Part shown: positions 1-13,800 of the stretch, piece by piece
Numbering within the stretch: position 1 is the first letter of the stretch
Layout: the number at the start of each line of letters is the position of its first letter
The notes under the pieces: model-generated
What the model was told of the DNA's origin: nothing
The model's input: the letters and a program-made list of their open reading frames with translations, nothing else
Databases searched by the model: none
Program-made: the position numbers and the translations under genes
DNA from: Ectobius pallidus
Lineage: Eukaryota; Arthropoda; Insecta; Blattodea; Ectobiidae
Direction: 5' to 3'
Assembly: GCA_964059195.1 (NCBI GenBank)
Contig: CAXKWD010000005.1
Coordinates: 140,145,686-140,209,685, forward strand
DNA length: 64,000 bases

Positions 1-1748
1 CTGATTAATTCCATTTGCAGTCAAGGGCAAAATTCAAGAACTTTTTAAGTCCTAACATTAACTAAGAAAACATAAAATTATAACCTTATACTAAACAATG
101 AATATTCCTTTTACTTTTACAACCTCTATACTTTGCATCAAAATAATGCCCATTTTCCTAAGGGTTTGCTGCCCAGTCCAGTCATTCACGGACAATTAAC
201 AATCACAATAATCAAAACAAGAACTAGCATGGTTATAAAGACCACTGCACAAAGTTTTTACCGTTATTATAATTATTTGTTTACTTACTTGTTAAATACA
301 GGAGGAAGGAGGAAAATTACTTGGAAAATTCCACTAATTCTATGCAAAGTATAGCTTGTATGAATATGTGCATCACCATCACAGGAAGGGCCAATCTGGT
401 CAGGAAACATTCTCTCACAAGGTCCATCAGGCATAAGCAATGCTCTCAAGTCTTATCCATAAAAAGAAACAATAACAGTCTCGATATTGAATAAGAAGAA
501 TGAGAAGCTGCCACATTTAATAATATTACATCCAAGTCCACATTGATTGGGAATACTCAATAAAGAAACCAATGGTTCAACTAGGCACATACAAACTATA
601 CAAAATGGAAAACGAACTTTGCTTATTATGTGTATTTACCTTACTTTATCCCCTCCATCCTCAGCAGATTCAGACCCACCACCCTGTAATGAGTAAATGA
701 ACTTGTTGAATAAACTTAACAGTTTCACACTACAGTGGGCATCCATGGAACTTTAATCAACAAGTTCATCCACTTACTGTCAGGTGGCCAGTCTCAACCA
801 GCTGATGATGGAGGGGATACACAGCAATAATTTCAACCATAGTCTTCTTCATTTACCAGAGTCTTAAAGAGAGCACTAGTTCCAACCAAAGAGTTCTTCA
901 ATTATCAGAAAACCTATAAAGACAGCACTATTTTAACCAATGAGTTCCTTTATTTTTAATAGGGAACCTATCAAGAGAGCATTAGTTAAGCCCCCAATGA
1001 GTTCCTTTATTTTTAATAGGGAACCTATCAAGAGAGCATTAGTTAAGCCAATGAACTGGAATATCAAGAAAACTGGAATACTAATTCTAATGACTACAAA
1101 ATGAAATCATTCAAGTCAACGATTGTACAATTAAATAACTCTTCTGTAGCAAATCTGAGTGGAGAATTTTCACTTATTAGATATGTTTAATAAGTGAAGT
1201 TTGTGTAAATATTCTGTACTCAAATTAACTACAGATATCAAATACGTCAATATTAAAATTAGTATTGTAAACAACTTTAACAACTATTCAATGGAAGATA
1301 TATGTCTGGATAGAAAAATATTACCAAATAATACCAGGATATTGTTAAGATATTCTGCTACTTATGAATTTCAGTCTTGAAGTGAGAGTATGTTTACCGA
1401 CCGGAATGGCCCAGCCAGGTATAAATCTGTATTTCTAACCATCATTAACTTGCAGAGAATCTTTTGTAATATGCAAGTTATATTCGTTTTAAAGATTTCA
1501 ACAATGGCGATGGCACCGTAAACACATTGGTTGTGGAATGACTCTATGCCTGCAGTTGGGTAGCCAATCTTTTACTTGAACATTAGATAGATAATACTAC
1601 GAGGATGCATTTTTCTACAGACACATCATACATAAAATAACATGTGTATATTCAAGCAAATGCTGTATGAGGAGAGTCCACCCCACCCCCAGATTCAGTG
1701 GCCACAATAATGCCCTCACGATGCCATTACCTGTTTTGTTTCAGTGTT
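1..1748 (-). other. loqs 3'UTR and downstream flank
   Basis: This AT-rich stretch after the loqs stop has no credible ORF. On the minus strand the only AATAAA hexamers I see are at 954-949 and 1011-1006, both inside a duplicated tandem unit, so the 3'UTR may be about 0.75 kb long. The poly(A) site itself cannot be read from sequence alone. Nothing else is recognisable in 1-830. Confidence 0.5.
838..1055. repeat. Divergent tandem array of ~50-57-bp units in the loqs 3' region
   Basis: Two almost identical 57-bp units start at 937 and 994 (CCAATGAGTTCC..GAGAGCATTAG). They are preceded by two older relatives starting near 887 and 838 that keep GAGTTCTTC, CCTATAAAGA and CAGCACTA. Each young unit contains AATAAA on the minus strand, so the duplication doubled a potential poly(A) signal of loqs. 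Confidence 0.8.
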
Positions 1749-1885
1749 TCATTTCTTTGTCATAATCTTGAGATACTCCAAAGCATTCTGAGCTGCGCTT
1801 GCTTGAGCTTCCTTGGAAGAGTTGCCACATCCATAGCATACAGCTACTGGCAATGTAGACAATTGCACCAAGCACTGATGCTTAC
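1749..1885 (-). CDS. loqs: loqs terminal coding exon 7 (end of dsRBD3)
   Basis: The acceptor reads CTTTCTACAG|GTAAG; note that the exon itself begins with GTAAG, which looks like a donor but is coding. It encodes residues 297-341, HQCLVQLSTLPVAVCYGCG to the C-terminal LEYLKIMTKK, followed by TGA (1751-1749). The C-terminus is identical in pattern to insect Loqs. Confidence 0.95.
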
Positions 1886-4800
1886 CTGTAGAAAGATAGC
1901 AAAAGACATTAGAATTTGGCATACAGTAAAACCTTTTGCAATCAACATCTAATTAACTAACAAAAAAATTACCAAAATTTAGTTTAATGTTATATAATAT
2001 TTAAACAGGTAGTGCAAGACTGATGTAATACTTACAAATTCTAAGACAATAGTCAGGTCATTCCTAATTCCAAAGTTATTCTAGACTGAAACTTCTTTAT
2101 AAATGTTAAAAATACTACTAAATAGGTGTTGAATCATCTTACGGGCTGTGGGCCGTGGTCCAAAGGCAAAATAACAAGTCTCGCCAGACGTTTCGCTCCC
2201 GCTGTGGGGAACTTCTTCAGTGGCTGCTACCTTGACGCTGACTGAACTGCTTGGAGAAACGGAGCTGCTTATATACTCGCGGTGGGCGTGGCTTAGCTGG
2301 TTGCGGTTGCTACCGTCGCACCAATGGTGGCGTTCGACGCTGGCTGTTGTATTCCTTCTTGTCTAATAGTTCAGTCAGCGTCAAGGTAGCAGCCACTGAA
2401 GAAGTTCCCCACAGCGGTAGCGATACGTCTGGCGAGACTTGCTATTTTGCCTTTGGACCATGGCCCACAGCCCGGAAGATCCTTCAACACCAAGATTCCA
2501 GCCGTGAAAGCCTCAGATTAACTACTAAATATTTCTTCCTCTAAAAAAACCTATAATTTTTTTTTTTTTTAAATACAATTATCAAAAATAATTTAATTTA
2601 AAGCAAGCCCAGTTTGAAGTTATAGCTCAATTAAGACCAACATTTTTTTTTCTTCTCCTGTTCATACTGAATTTGAAGTTTTTCATATTTTCTTGAAAAA
2701 AAAAAGTTAAGATTTTAACATAGCGTTTGATCCATGAGTCCTATCTCGGTTAACCAACTCTTCTGTATTTCCCGGGAACTCCCATATTTTAGGATTTTTT
2801 TGGATCATCCGGGCTCCCATACTTGCATATTTTTCATAATCATTCTTTGTTGTTAATTTCTCCGTAATTGTATGTATTTACAACCATGAAATTCAATTTA
2901 ATATTAACATCAATCATTAATAAATTTTAGGCTTTGTGTAAAATATTCCAGACTCAAATGCCCACATTGCAAGTTTTTCAATGATGAACAATAAATATCA
3001 AAGAATTCAAGGTACCTTAGCGATAATTAAATCAGAATTAATGATAGTGGTCAATTTTGATTATGATTGTAAAGAGTTCTTGTTGACTGACAGCAAGACA
3101 AGAAAATCAAAGCTGTCTCAGCATCTGTTGTTAAATGTGTTATTTCATGACTTAAGTCATACTTTGCAAAAAAAATATAACAATAAACAGATATTGTAAT
3201 TGTAATAATATTGTGTTCAGTATTGTCACACAACAAATAAATATGAATATTTCAAAAATTATATTAAATGGTTTTATGTGCTGTAATTGTAATTAATATG
3301 TTAATATTTTAAATATGAACCACCTCACCAATTAATGTAGAATTTACATCCCAAAATTTCTGCTAAAATTTGCCTTGAGCCAATCTCCCTTATTCTCTTG
3401 TTCGAAAGTTGGTTATACAGTATTAGTCCTATCAGAATAAAATATGACAAAACGTCAAGAAAATTGGAGAAAGTTATGTTTGGAAGTTCTGATGATACAA
3501 AAAAAAAAATTACACAATAAAAGAATGGAAAACCCCTACCAATAACTAGTATGCTGCAAATAGACGACAGTGAAACATTATTTGTGTTTGTATAATATGT
3601 GTTCAAAATGCTTACCATCATGTGTCACACATTGTTCATAACGTTTTTGAAGATCACTGAACATGTTGATAAATGAAGACTACTGTTGAGGGACACAAAA
3701 AATGTTATCTTCTTAGGTAATTTGAGAATATTTGGAAGTGGGTGATCTGTTTTGAAAACTGATTCTTTCAACATGCCCCATATCTAGGCATCTGGGGCCA
3801 TAAGATCTGGGGAGAAGGAAGGGTACGGGAATGGAGTTCCACAAAAAATTAGGTGATGAAGGGCAAGTGACTCCCCCGCTGGGCTCCATCTTGCTGCATT
3901 CATTGTGATTGGAAGTGTAAATTTCTGGCGTGATAAAAGTGGTGCAAATCCCTTAAGAACGGAGTAAGAATGAAGTTTCTATAGCGAATCTGGTTTACCG
4001 TTTTTGGATTCTGTGCAGTATCCTCAATGAAATAGACTCAATATTCCTTGACTGGACAAGGCGCACAATAACCCATGCACCATGTAGTGGTTCTTGTATA
4101 ATAATATCAGGCTGTTCAAATTCTAAAAAATGAGTTGTCGACTGATGTAGCCATCTGAAAACCATTATGTTGCTGAAGAAATTGCATCCTGATAAGTCAT
4201 GGACAACACTCGGCTGTAATACTGTAATCGGGCTCGCTCATCTCTTTCTGTTAAGACGGTGAACAATTTGAATGCAATATGTGAATCTACCTAGCTCTCT
4301 TACATCTGCCAAACAGACTTATCGCTGAAACCAAGTTTCAACTAAGTTTGTTGCATACTATGTCTGGTATACACCTGTTGGTGAAGTCCATGATTCTCAT
4401 TTGTGGTGATGGCTTTTGGACACAAGACCAATTCTATCTGATGGAACTTCTGAATGATGGCTAATATTGTTCTGTTATTTGGAGCATCCTTATTAAATTG
4501 CTCCTCGTACTGTTCTTGAACATGAAACAGACTGTGCACATTCTGATGTCTTACTACATATAACCGGAAATAATGTTCCACAATAAATACCTTCTCCTAT
4601 GTTATGAGAACCATAATTGCAGAATTAAACACACCACTAAATTCTACGTCAAACTATTATCACAAGCAGCAGTGGCAACTTTCCATCTGGCAACGGGACA
4701 TGACTGCCTAGCAGCACACCTCTATAAAATTAACATTTACCCATCCCCAAAATGTGTGCTGTGCAATGAAGAGGACTCCATCATGGACAAGAAACATTTA

Positions 4801-7800
4801 CCCAAATGCCAAGCACTAACCTCTACGCAGCTGGTTTCTACCTCCAATTTGTATTGGGAAGTGAGAAGACGAATGGAGACCATCCAAGTGTCTGGGCATT
4901 AGATACTACTACTACTTCTACTACTATTATCACAATAAATAAATACTTTGTTGCTAGAGAAACATGGATAGCAGATGAGCAACAACTTCATAGTTGTTTG
5001 TTTTGCTGCATACTGTATTTACTCACCTAAGAGGGACTTCTCTTCAATGTCTACATATGTCACTTCAAATTGCTGCTCGGAAGCTATTTCTTGAAGAAAC
5101 TGCACGAAGTTAAAGTTGTCATCACTCAAAGAAGTTGCCTGTAACACCAACATAAATGAACTACAGCTTCTCTAGGCTCATTATTAAACCTCAGAACTTT
5201 AAACACTAAGAAACTTCCACATACATGCAAGTATGCACTTACAATTGCTGAAATATGAAGTAAAATAATACAATACAGTCTCAGCAATTAGAGGTGGATG
5301 AAACAAAGACTACCTCAAACTACAAAAACACTCAGACCTATGAAATTACATAAAAAACCTATGTACACAAAAACTTTCTTTTGTTAAATATTACACCACA
5401 GTAGTTTAGAAAACAAAAACATACAGATTGCTTCACATTTAAAGGAATTGTCAAACGTATTTTGAAAACAAAAACACACAATTTAAAAATAGTGTCTTCT
5501 ACTTTAGTGAACTGCACAGTTTTCGAGCAGCAATGTCATGCCACCATCTAAATACCAGGGTGTCCATTGGAGATACCTTGGGTTGTTTTTGGACATAAGG
5601 CATATTACCTTTCGCTATGGCTCATATCTTGTCGGTTAAGATGAGAAATATATCTCTAAAATGGAAACTCTTGAACTCGTCCCACTTATACCCCTAAACT
5701 GTTATTATAAATTAATTATTTTATCAATTTAATTACTTTTATGATATTTTATAACTTATATGAAATAATATGGATAATATTCAAATTCCTAATAGAAGAA
5801 TACAATCTGTATTGTAGTATTTAATTATTAAAGGAAATATTTCATCATGCTTGGTGTTTAATGGAATGATAGGGGAATTCCCAAAAGAAAATCGATTGAA
5901 TAGAAGTTACTGCTATAATTTAGATGGAAGTTGCACGAGATAGTAACTAATGATTGATGAATACGTCATACTCCTACCACTCTGAATTGAGGAGGAAGAA
6001 GCCGGAAGGTGACAAATTTGAATTGTCAAGAGACACACTCTTTAATCCGATCACGACAGGGACAGGCATGTCGAGCGAGTTGCTCCATTAAACACTATGA
6101 ATACATGGTCTACAAGATGGTGAAAGCTTCCGATACGGCTTATATCAAACTTCAGCAGATTGAAGATTAATATACAAGTACAGTAGAAGCCAGATATAAT
6201 GCGGTTGATGGGGACATGCTTTACCCCCATGCTATAACCTTACCGCGGTATATCAAAATGTGACCGAAGTGACAAAAATCGAACCCGTGGAGGGGAACAT
6301 TGGTTCACTAATAAATTACAATGTTATACAGCAATATAAAATACAGTAGTTTTAAAAATTATGCTATTTAATCCAGTCCTGTAACTTATCTCAATTTACA
6401 GCTCTTTTTTCGTAGATGGGTCGCGAGAATTTTTCTAATTCCCAAGAGTAACGTACAACGTTTAACATTTACTAAAAGATACACTGTAACATTCAGGTAT
6501 AATACTCCCGTTTTTTACACGATCAATAATTTTCAGTTTATCTCCTACTGAATATGCTTTCTGCTTCTGCGACATTTTGTATTCCGAACTCACGACTTTA
6601 CAATCCGAATCCATGATTCAAACTAAAATCATATTTCAACTTTCCTAGGTTTTAAGAATTTCTGGCAGGTCCAGATTTTTTCAATCCTTATAGAATTACA
6701 CTATTCGTTCTTCTGCTAAATCCTTTGGAATGCGGTGGTGACGGTCAACTAGCGGGTGAGGGCAGGTATAACGGTAATAAAATGTACTGCAGAACCGCTC
6801 ATTGCAGAATTTTTACTGTTTTAACTCAACTTCCAAAATAAAAATTTTATTTATAAAACTACGGTATTTTTTTATTGGGGGACATCCGAATCCGCGGTAT
6901 TTCGAACCACGCTATTTCAGGCATCTACTGTATTTTAAAAAAGGCTAAATTCCTATATATATATTATTAGTATCGGTGGTGTGATCCCGCATTACCTGTG
7001 TTCAGATATAACGACCACTGAAGCCATAACCCCTTTGTGTTCTAACAAAGTTATATAATAAAAGCACATTATTTCAGAATTTGTTTATTAGTAATTTTAA
7101 CAACTAAGTAGTTTAATTTATACCACAAGACCTGTGGATGCCCCAAGCTATCTACTAACCTTAGCTGAGGAGGAATCATCGCTGAGTTCTACAAGTTGTT
7201 GAGAAATTAAATGACAAGAAAGTGGCACTCATAAACCCTGAGACATTTACTTTACTTTATTGTGTAATACGATATCATAACTATCATCATTAAGGTTGAT
7301 AAATTTCATTTCATAATAACAAATTCATAATAACATATCATCATTAAGTTCAGCAGCCCAATTCCACTCTTCAAAAGAAAGAGAAAGAGAAAGAGTAAGA
7401 GAAAGAGAGAGAAAAAGAGAGAGAGAGGAAAGTAGGATACAAGATCATTCATTTATTCGATAACTAGCAACTTACGAGTCTGCACTACAATCAATTGCAG
7501 CACCAAAATCATTCATTCATTCACACGAAGCTTTACCAGAAATAAAGAGCTGGTTTTCTCTTAATATTTTACAACTATAAAACATAAACAGATAATTTCT
7601 GAGATACGAGGTTTCTCTTCTTAATCCTGTCACATCCTGTACGGTGTCTAGCCTCAAAGAAGGCACAATGAAAACTAACACTTTACTGATTTTTTTTATT
7701 ATTTCTTTATTCAAGATTTTCAGCTGGGATTCATGAGAATTATCGAGACTCAAAATACAGAGACTGTGCTGTAATAACACTAGTTGGTTACCCATTCTTC

Positions 7801-10800
7801 ATAAGGGTAAAAAAATTAACGATATTGCTCTGGCTCCTAGGGAATTTTGTAGAAAGATTACTACTACTTCTCCTTTGAGTTTTGTTTTGTTTGTGGAAAG
7901 ACAAACAACAATTGGTTTGGTAACGGTGTCCATGTATCACGAAATATCAACAAAGAACATAATGCTGTTGTTCACCGGAAACTAATGAATCAGTCTTCTC
8001 TTGATAACCAATTTGAGATATCGAAAGTACCAAGAGGCATTATTTTGTAGAATATTTAATTCAAAATTTCAATTGAACAACGGTTGCCATAATAAAGAGT
8101 AATATCAGGAAGGAACATAATGCAATGGTTACCACAAGCCATTAAAATGGTCACCAAGAACAGCAAAATATTTATAGGATTATGTTCTTTGCAGCCATAA
8201 ACCTATTTTCATAGAAAATTTCAGCTTTCTCAGCTAAGAAAAATCACAGGAACACTAGGTTTTTACATTTGTATAGACTTTCTCTTTAGAAAGATGATGC
8301 AATACTTAAGAAAGTTTATAATACAGCAACTGAAGAACTCGTTTAGACTAAATTTATTCACTTTCGAATACTGAAATAGTGAACTCTATTATCTGTGGGT
8401 ACATTCTCCGCTTTCTGAATTATCCACAGTCTTTTTAATAACCTGAAAGATTTCTTCCATTAACGTGGAATTTTTATTGCTTGATAAATTGCACCAGTCT
8501 AAAAAAGGCGGGATTTTTCATGGTTAACTTTGTGCCCTTTCTGTACCTGCGCCCTTGACGGGGTCCCATCTCGCCACCACCTAGCTATGGCCCTGATCAA
8601 AGGTCATCTATATCTACACAACAATTTTAATAAAAATAAGCTTTGGAGAATGTGAATCTACTTCACCTGACCTCAGGGCTACAAAGGGCTACTTTCGACG
8701 TTACTTCTATACTAATTACATTGGATTTGGATGTCCATTAACAGATGTGTGTTTCACATGTTTGACATTGAAGAACACTGAAGAACTCTAGAACTTATAC
8801 AGAAAAAACAGAAATAATGATGGTTACGAGTTTACAAGTTAAGAGCCCAAGCTTTCTATGAAATTTTGCAAAGAGGAACAAAATTCCAAGAGACAACTTA
8901 CTACTCTCAGCAACTCTGTGTGTACAATTTTAGTATCTGTACTGGAACTTCTCGTGATCACGAAACAAAAGTCAATAGTTTTATTTACAGAAGCTCCGAT
9001 AATAACTTAAATACACCCGGTATATCTATTATCGATATTCTCTATCAATAAAAACATGCAACAGCATGAAATTTCGAGGTCTACTCGTGAAAATACTGTA
9101 CAGAAGAGCATACATTAACGTTATACACGCTTACCTGAAGGTCACTCAGTTTATCTCCAGAGGATTGCTTGAGATTTTTATGGAACTGGGACACCTTGTG
9201 ACTATGAGGTGTTGTCAAAGTTGAGATTTTACTATCTTTCAGGTCAGCATAGCGTGCTGCAACGTTCGCAACACCGTGGGCAATCTACAACCAACAAGAA
9301 GATCATAATCTAGCAAAAAGTAATGGTGGAAAACATGCTGCACAAACTTTCTCACATAGGCCTATTTCGGACCCTTTCAGGCATATCAGAGGTCTCCGTA
9401 TTTTTTCAAAATCCATTTGCCTAACTCAGACCTTCAGTTTTATATGAGTTTCTAGCCCTGGAAATTGCATACATAATATTGGTTAGCTTATCCTATCATG
9501 TCATTTCTAATCATAGAGGACTGAAAATTCAACCAAGTCCACATACATGGATGCCATTTTGGAGTGAGGGTATTTTAAAGGAAATACAGAGTTCTAATAC
9601 TTTTTGTCTCTATTATCATTTTCTTTAAGAAATAATATGTTATATTTACTATTCTTTTAGATCTTTACTTGAAAATCTCTTTGAATTATTCAAATTTTTC
9701 ACAGCAAATACTATTGATAAATTCTTAATGGTTAAACTGAGGCTTTCATGGACGGAGTCTTGATAGTGAAACATCTTCCAGGCTGTGGGCCATGGTCTAA
9801 GGCTATAAATATTGCCAGAAGTTTTGCCCCCGATGTGGGAAACTTCTTAGTAGCTGCTATCCTGTTTTCCTAGTGCTGTTCCAATGAGCTAATACACAGA
9901 AGAAACAGGATAGTAGCCACTGAAGACGTTCCCCACAGCAGGGTTGAAACACCTGGCAAAATTTATAGCCTTGGCCACGGCCCAGAGCCTGGAAGATGTT
10001 TAACTATTAAATCACTCTTAACACTTCGCACCCAGTGCCATTTCAACATATCTTTACTTGTGTGCCAGCTTCTTTTCTTCTTTCCTTTTTTTTTAAATCA
10101 TATTAATTACAATTTTAGGAAAAAATCCGAAATTTTGTCAAGTGAAATAATCATTTAGTAGTTCTATCATTTGTTTGTCTGTGTCAGGAGTCTCAAGAAA
10201 GGACGTTTATTTGAATGCAGCCGTGGCTCACTATCACTAGGTCTTGGCATATTCGCTGCGTAGAAATTACGAGAGATATTTTCAAGCTGAATGTAAGGGG
10301 ATATGACTCATTTCATTACAAAAGTGCTGACATCATACATCACAAATTGTACAATTGAGCTGGCTTTGGTATCGCATGTTTATCATACAACAGAGTTAGT
10401 ACAGCGCATTCTTGTAGGTGGCACTACATTTCAGCAAGCTATCTTACTGCGCTCTATTTTTTACCAGCTAATCTGTAAGTGTTGACCTTTCAAATGCCAC
10501 AACCTCCATGTTGATAATGCAGGTAGTTTTCTTATAATAAAATCTTAAACCCATGCGAGGGTGCACTGGTAATACTATCAATGCCGGATGCAAGTCTATT
10601 AAAATGCTGTTGGAATTACTACCGTGACCGGGTTCAAAGTGTTAAGATTAAATTAACAGAACAGTATGGCTATTTTACAATTCATGATGATAAGCAGGGC
10701 CCGGATTTTGAAGACCTAAAAATACTTAAAAAATGACCTATAAAATGACTGGAAAAATACAGAAAAATGACCCAAAAATTAATAAAAATGACAAAAAATT

Positions 10801-13800
10801 TATGTAAAAATGCTAGTTTATTCATCAGATTTGTGTCTATTCAACATTAATGTTTTTGACCCCATTATGTGGGCTTGTAATTAGTTAATTGGCACACACG
10901 GTTAAATGCAAACAGCAAATACAGTCTTTCAGTATCAAAATTAAAATTTTAACAAGATCTATTTAATTTTGATTATTTAGAGTTCTCATTATATTAAATG
11001 TAAGTAAATGCACAAAAACTCCATATAATGCAAGAAACAACACAAATTGAAAAAAATGACTTTAAAATTTAAAAATGACCTAAAAATATGAAATGTGGGA
11101 ATAAAAGACCATAAAATGGTAAAAAAAATGATCAAAAAAGACCCTAAAAATCACAATTTTTGTAATCTAGGAGTCATGATCAGAATACCTGCACTAGTGG
11201 GCAATGCCCATGATGTACCAGTTAAAAGATGACATATCATCAAAATCCAGGCCCTGGTGATAAGTTTCCTAACCAAAATTTTGAGAAAATCGTTATAATT
11301 TATTTATGACACATTATGAAAAAATTGTCCTAAAAATTAGCCTTTCACATTTCTGTAATTGAGACAAAACTCAAGGTTCCAAGAGAAGATGAGCAAAATT
11401 CACAATGAAAAGTTTATGATTAAGTACAATGCATTAGGCCATGGCAATTTTTTTTTTTAATTTCTTTGCATTATGAAATGTTTTTCAGCAATATCTACCT
11501 CTATTTCAATTATTTTTCCATGAACAATGAATTTCCTCCATACACTCTACTACGTATATGTGAGAAAGTAATTAAAAACCCCAAATTATACTGCAACCAA
11601 GATTTTGTATCCTACTTAAAGGCCCTCTACCATAAAACGGAAGTTGCCTTGTTTAGAAGATCTCATGACAAGAAGCTTAGCTTTAAAACCAGATGTCGAT
11701 ATCTGCAGTGGTTCTTGAGAAATAATGGTTTATAGCAGAGACAGCATGAAGCAGTGATATCAATGTCGCCATAAAGCTGTGAAGGCATGCACTTCTCACT
11801 CAGCAAGAAGCAAGTTATTATATTTGACAGTAATAATAAAAGAATATTGTTATTCATTTATTAATACACAATATGTCTATTTTTTAAGCCAGAGAAAATT
11901 CAATATTCAGAAAGCTGTCCTACTTAAAGACTGTCAATGAGAGAGGGCCCGCCATTAAATCTCAGTAGACAATTATGAACAACAAGCGAAAGCAAAAAAA
12001 AAAAAAAATTAACATATTTGCAAATAAAATAGGATCAATGCAAAAATATTAAAATAAAATAAGAATAAAAAAGAGAATATTTAAACACTTAAGAAATAGG
12101 ACAGCCAGCCAAATTAGATTCCATTTATTTCATCAGTGACTGTTATACAAATGATTATGTAAAATGCTCAATGAGGGAAGAATAAAATTTGTAGTCCAGT
12201 GCCTTCTAAAATGTAAAGTTGCAACCCAAACTATCGGAACAGATTGTTAGCAAAATAAGACATCTGCTCACCGAAACAGGTGGTTTTGAAAACCAAAATT
12301 TTGGACAAAGATTAAAATGTCATTTTTAGAGATTAAGAATCACTTTGGAAGTTTTAGGTGAAAGTAAATGAAGATGATGCATGTAATATGTTAAAGTAAT
12401 TTAATAAACGCAAAATACAGAAAAAAAAAGCTGCATATTGCATACATGTAATTCAATTAAGTACAGAGTCCAATGTTTTTAAAAGTCTTCTATTTACTTT
12501 TGTTTTTCTTTTCCCATAGTTTTCTATATGCTATGTCACACCACCACTTCATTAGGAAAACGTCAGAAGGCTTCGATTCATTCTATCTACTTCTAACTTT
12601 TCTTCTAACGTTGTCATAACCTGTTTCTTCTTTGTTGACACGATGCACAATAAACAACACTTTACAAAAATGTTCAATCACCACCGCACGGACAAGTAGC
12701 AGCAAACACATGAACAAGGTCAGAGCACTCGCATTCCGTTATTCATCCTTGGGACATTTCTTTCCTCACTCGCTTTCTATCCATACAAACAGATTGATGA
12801 GGATGAGAAAATTTCCCTCTAGCATCAAAGAACTCCTTTCCTGTGTGGTAGCCCAAGCGTTTAAAACACAACCTACATACACAGTATATCATAACCATTT
12901 TTTTTAATTTTGGTTAAAAGTGTTACAGATAACCAAGGATCTACTGTAAATTTTGTGACGACTCCACGAGCACCAAAAAGCAGACCAATTACTTCCCAAT
13001 TTGAAATTTTGTATTTATATCTTAAATGTGGAATATAATGTTCATAATGTAAATGATTTTCTTTATCAACCCTGCTTCATTTGGTCTGACAAGGGAATTG
13101 TACAAGGTGTCATGTAGAAACCTACCCTCAAATTTTGCATATCGATAGGTCTTCGTTAGATACACACACAAAAAATTCACTGGGTGAAATCATGTTTGTA
13201 TTTTCCCATAAAGAATCAACAGTGGGCACTTGTACAGCTCGTTTGAGTAACCCGCATGCTGGGGAACATGAGCAACAGCGGGTGCCAGAATGTGAGTAGA
13301 GGAAGTAGTTATGCCATTACTCGTTGAATGTGATAAGATGGCAGGAGTATGTTTTCTTAACCCTACTGATTTGGGAGTTCCCTTATAGATGTGTCCAGGA
13401 TCATTTTAGTACTATGCGTGCTTATCTACTGAAAGGTGTGCTTTCTTTGTTAAGTGCTTTCCCCTTATTTTCAGTAAAATAACAAGAGTTTTATAATTTC
13501 TGAAATTGAGGAACTGGTTATTCAAAGTCAGACTTATAAATAGCAATATTGAGGGATGTTTTTCAGAGATCGCTACCAGCAGAGTAAGTGAGAGTGAGAG
13601 TGAGAATGAGAGTGAGTGAGAGGGAGGGAAAGAGAGAGAGAGGGAAAGAGAGAGAGAAAGAAAGAGGGAGAAAGAGAAAGAGAAGAGAAAGAGAGCGACA
13701 TAAGTGACACAGGAGGCAATAGTGCATCCAGCTGGATAGAAGAGAGTAATTTGGAAGCAGACCCATCATCTACCATTAGGCTGGGCACAAGTTGGGATGC

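Larger units (their letters stand above)
2125..2520. mobile_element. Penelope-like inverted repeat with hammerhead motifs, copy A
   Basis: Arms 2125-2248 and 2368-2491 are inverted copies (GGGCTGTGGGCC.. / ..GGCCCACAGCCC) around a 119-bp centre. A one-sided extension, 2492-2520, follows the right arm. The whole is flanked by an 11-bp direct repeat ACTACTAAATA (2114-2124 and 2521-2531), a target-site duplication. There is no meaningful ORF. Variable TSD length, inverted pseudo-LTRs and a ~30-bp one-sided extension are known of Penelope-like retroelements; the family assignment is inferred from that architecture plus the ribozyme. Confidence 0.65.
1886..5026 (-). other. loqs intron 6 (3.1 kb)
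   Basis: The intron separates the two halves of dsRBD3. It contains a Penelope-like inverted repeat (2125-2520), a decayed transposase (about 3600-4581, minus) and a LINE C-terminal fragment (4573-4903, plus). Between 2560 and 3300 I see only AT-rich sequence. Confidence 0.9.
5139..9134 (-). other. loqs intron 5 (4.0 kb)
   Basis: A pogo/Tigger-like element occupies 6181-6930 and a GA-rich microsatellite lies at 7379-7432. The rest (5139-6178, 6933-7378, 7433-9134) is AT-rich sequence in which I recognise nothing. Confidence 0.9.

Noticed and set aside
1880..1886. GTAAG at the start of loqs exon 7 as a splice donor
   Set aside because: The next residues in frame (KHQCLVQLSTLPV) are conserved Loqs dsRBD3, so this GTAAG is coding.
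2251..2544. 97-codon plus-strand ORF
   Set aside because: It lies across the inverted-repeat element and reads through its ribozyme arm; no protein similarity recognised.
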